DNA from: Candidatus Sabulitectum sp.
GTDB taxonomy: Bacteria; Fermentibacterota; Fermentibacteria; Fermentibacterales; Fermentibacteraceae
Direction of reading: 5' to 3'
Length of the DNA stretch: 5,857 nucleotides
Assembly: GCA_023145935.1 (NCBI GenBank)
Contig: JAGLDB010000124.1
Span: 1-5,857, forward strand
Below, in pieces: positions 5,624 to 5,857 of the stretch. How positions within the stretch are numbered: position 1 is the stretch's first letter; every line of letters starts with the position of its first letter. Made by a program: the position numbers and the translations under genes. The notes under the pieces were generated by a model. That model ran no database searches. It saw nothing but the letters and a program-made list of their open reading frames with translations, and had not been told where the DNA came from.

Positions 5624-5857
5624 CTAACGGCTCTCTATCTTGTTCAGTTCTTCCTGGATCTGTTCAAACCTTACCGGCTTGGAAAGAATGGCATCGGCAT
5701 TGATCCAGCCGGAGGAATCATCTTCACCTGGAAACTGAATGCCTGTTTCTCCTGTAACATTTGTCACCATGATCACAACACATTCCGGGAATCTCTTCTT
5801 GATGCGGTATGCCAGCACAAACCCGTCATCATCATTTTCCATCATCAGATCGATCAC
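5624..5857 (-). CDS. Single-domain response regulator, C-terminal part
   Basis: The last 77 residues of a receiver protein whose beginning lies beyond the right edge; the GTG at the very edge is almost certainly an internal valine codon. The third visible residue, D in VIDLMM, fits the phospho-acceptor aspartate at the end of strand 3. T32 (IMVTN) and K60 (LSKPV) are the conserved switch threonine and lysine, spaced correctly from the aspartate. The stretch between T32 and K60 is 28 residues, against 22 in the neighbouring receiver-kinase, because of an acidic insert around FPGEDDSSGWINAD (42-55). The protein ends about 17 residues after the lysine, so no DNA-binding or enzymatic output domain follows. 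Whether another domain precedes the receiver cannot be seen. It is 4 bp upstream of the receiver-kinase and very likely co-transcribed; the two probably exchange phosphate. Stop codon TAG at 5626-5624. Confidence 0.9.
   Translation of the reverse strand: MIDLMMENDDDGFVLAYRIKKRFPECVVIMVTNVTGETGIQFPGEDDSSGWINADAILSKPVRFEQIQEELNKIESR

Overview
The window carries an [FeFe]-hydrogenase maturation and signalling cluster. Every recognisable gene is on the minus strand, so transcription runs from high to low coordinates. In that order the genes are: the 3' end of a single-domain response regulator, a soluble receiver-histidine kinase, hydG, hydE, hydF, a 588-bp non-coding gap, and the first 31 codons of a probable NuoE-like (24 kDa, HydC/HndA-type) hydrogenase subunit that continues past the left edge.

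The organism is a bacterium with moderate G+C (roughly 45-50% by eye) and anaerobic hydrogen metabolism: HydE, HydF and HydG serve only to build the H-cluster of [FeFe] hydrogenases. Taxon cannot be fixed from the sequence. The combination of a receiver-kinase, a stand-alone receiver and a NuoE-like subunit recalls multimeric NAD(P)-linked hydrogenase loci of strict anaerobes (Desulfobacterota, Spirochaetota, Fibrobacterota and similar groups), but this is inference.

Region 5857-4483 holds the two signalling genes, 4 bp apart. Region 4434-682 holds hydG-hydE-hydF, with 17-bp and 7-bp overlaps that suggest translational coupling. A 48-bp gap with an 8-bp perfect inverted repeat separates the kinase from hydG. 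Region 681-94 is AT-rich and non-coding; it contains candidate sigma70-type promoters reading toward the hydrogenase gene and a strong imperfect inverted repeat in the probable leader. Region 93-1 is the start of the hydrogenase subunit gene.

How they work together: HydG makes an Fe(CO)2(CN) synthon from tyrosine, HydE processes it, and HydF assembles the two-iron subcluster and delivers it to apo-hydrogenase, part of which is probably encoded just beyond the left edge. The receiver and receiver-kinase probably tie expression or activity of the system to a cytoplasmic signal. Neither has a visible DNA-binding domain, so the output is unknown. The maturation chemistry is well-known biology. 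The points worth a second look are the signalling pair, the long structured leader, the intercistronic hairpin and an incomplete accessory-cluster motif in HydE.
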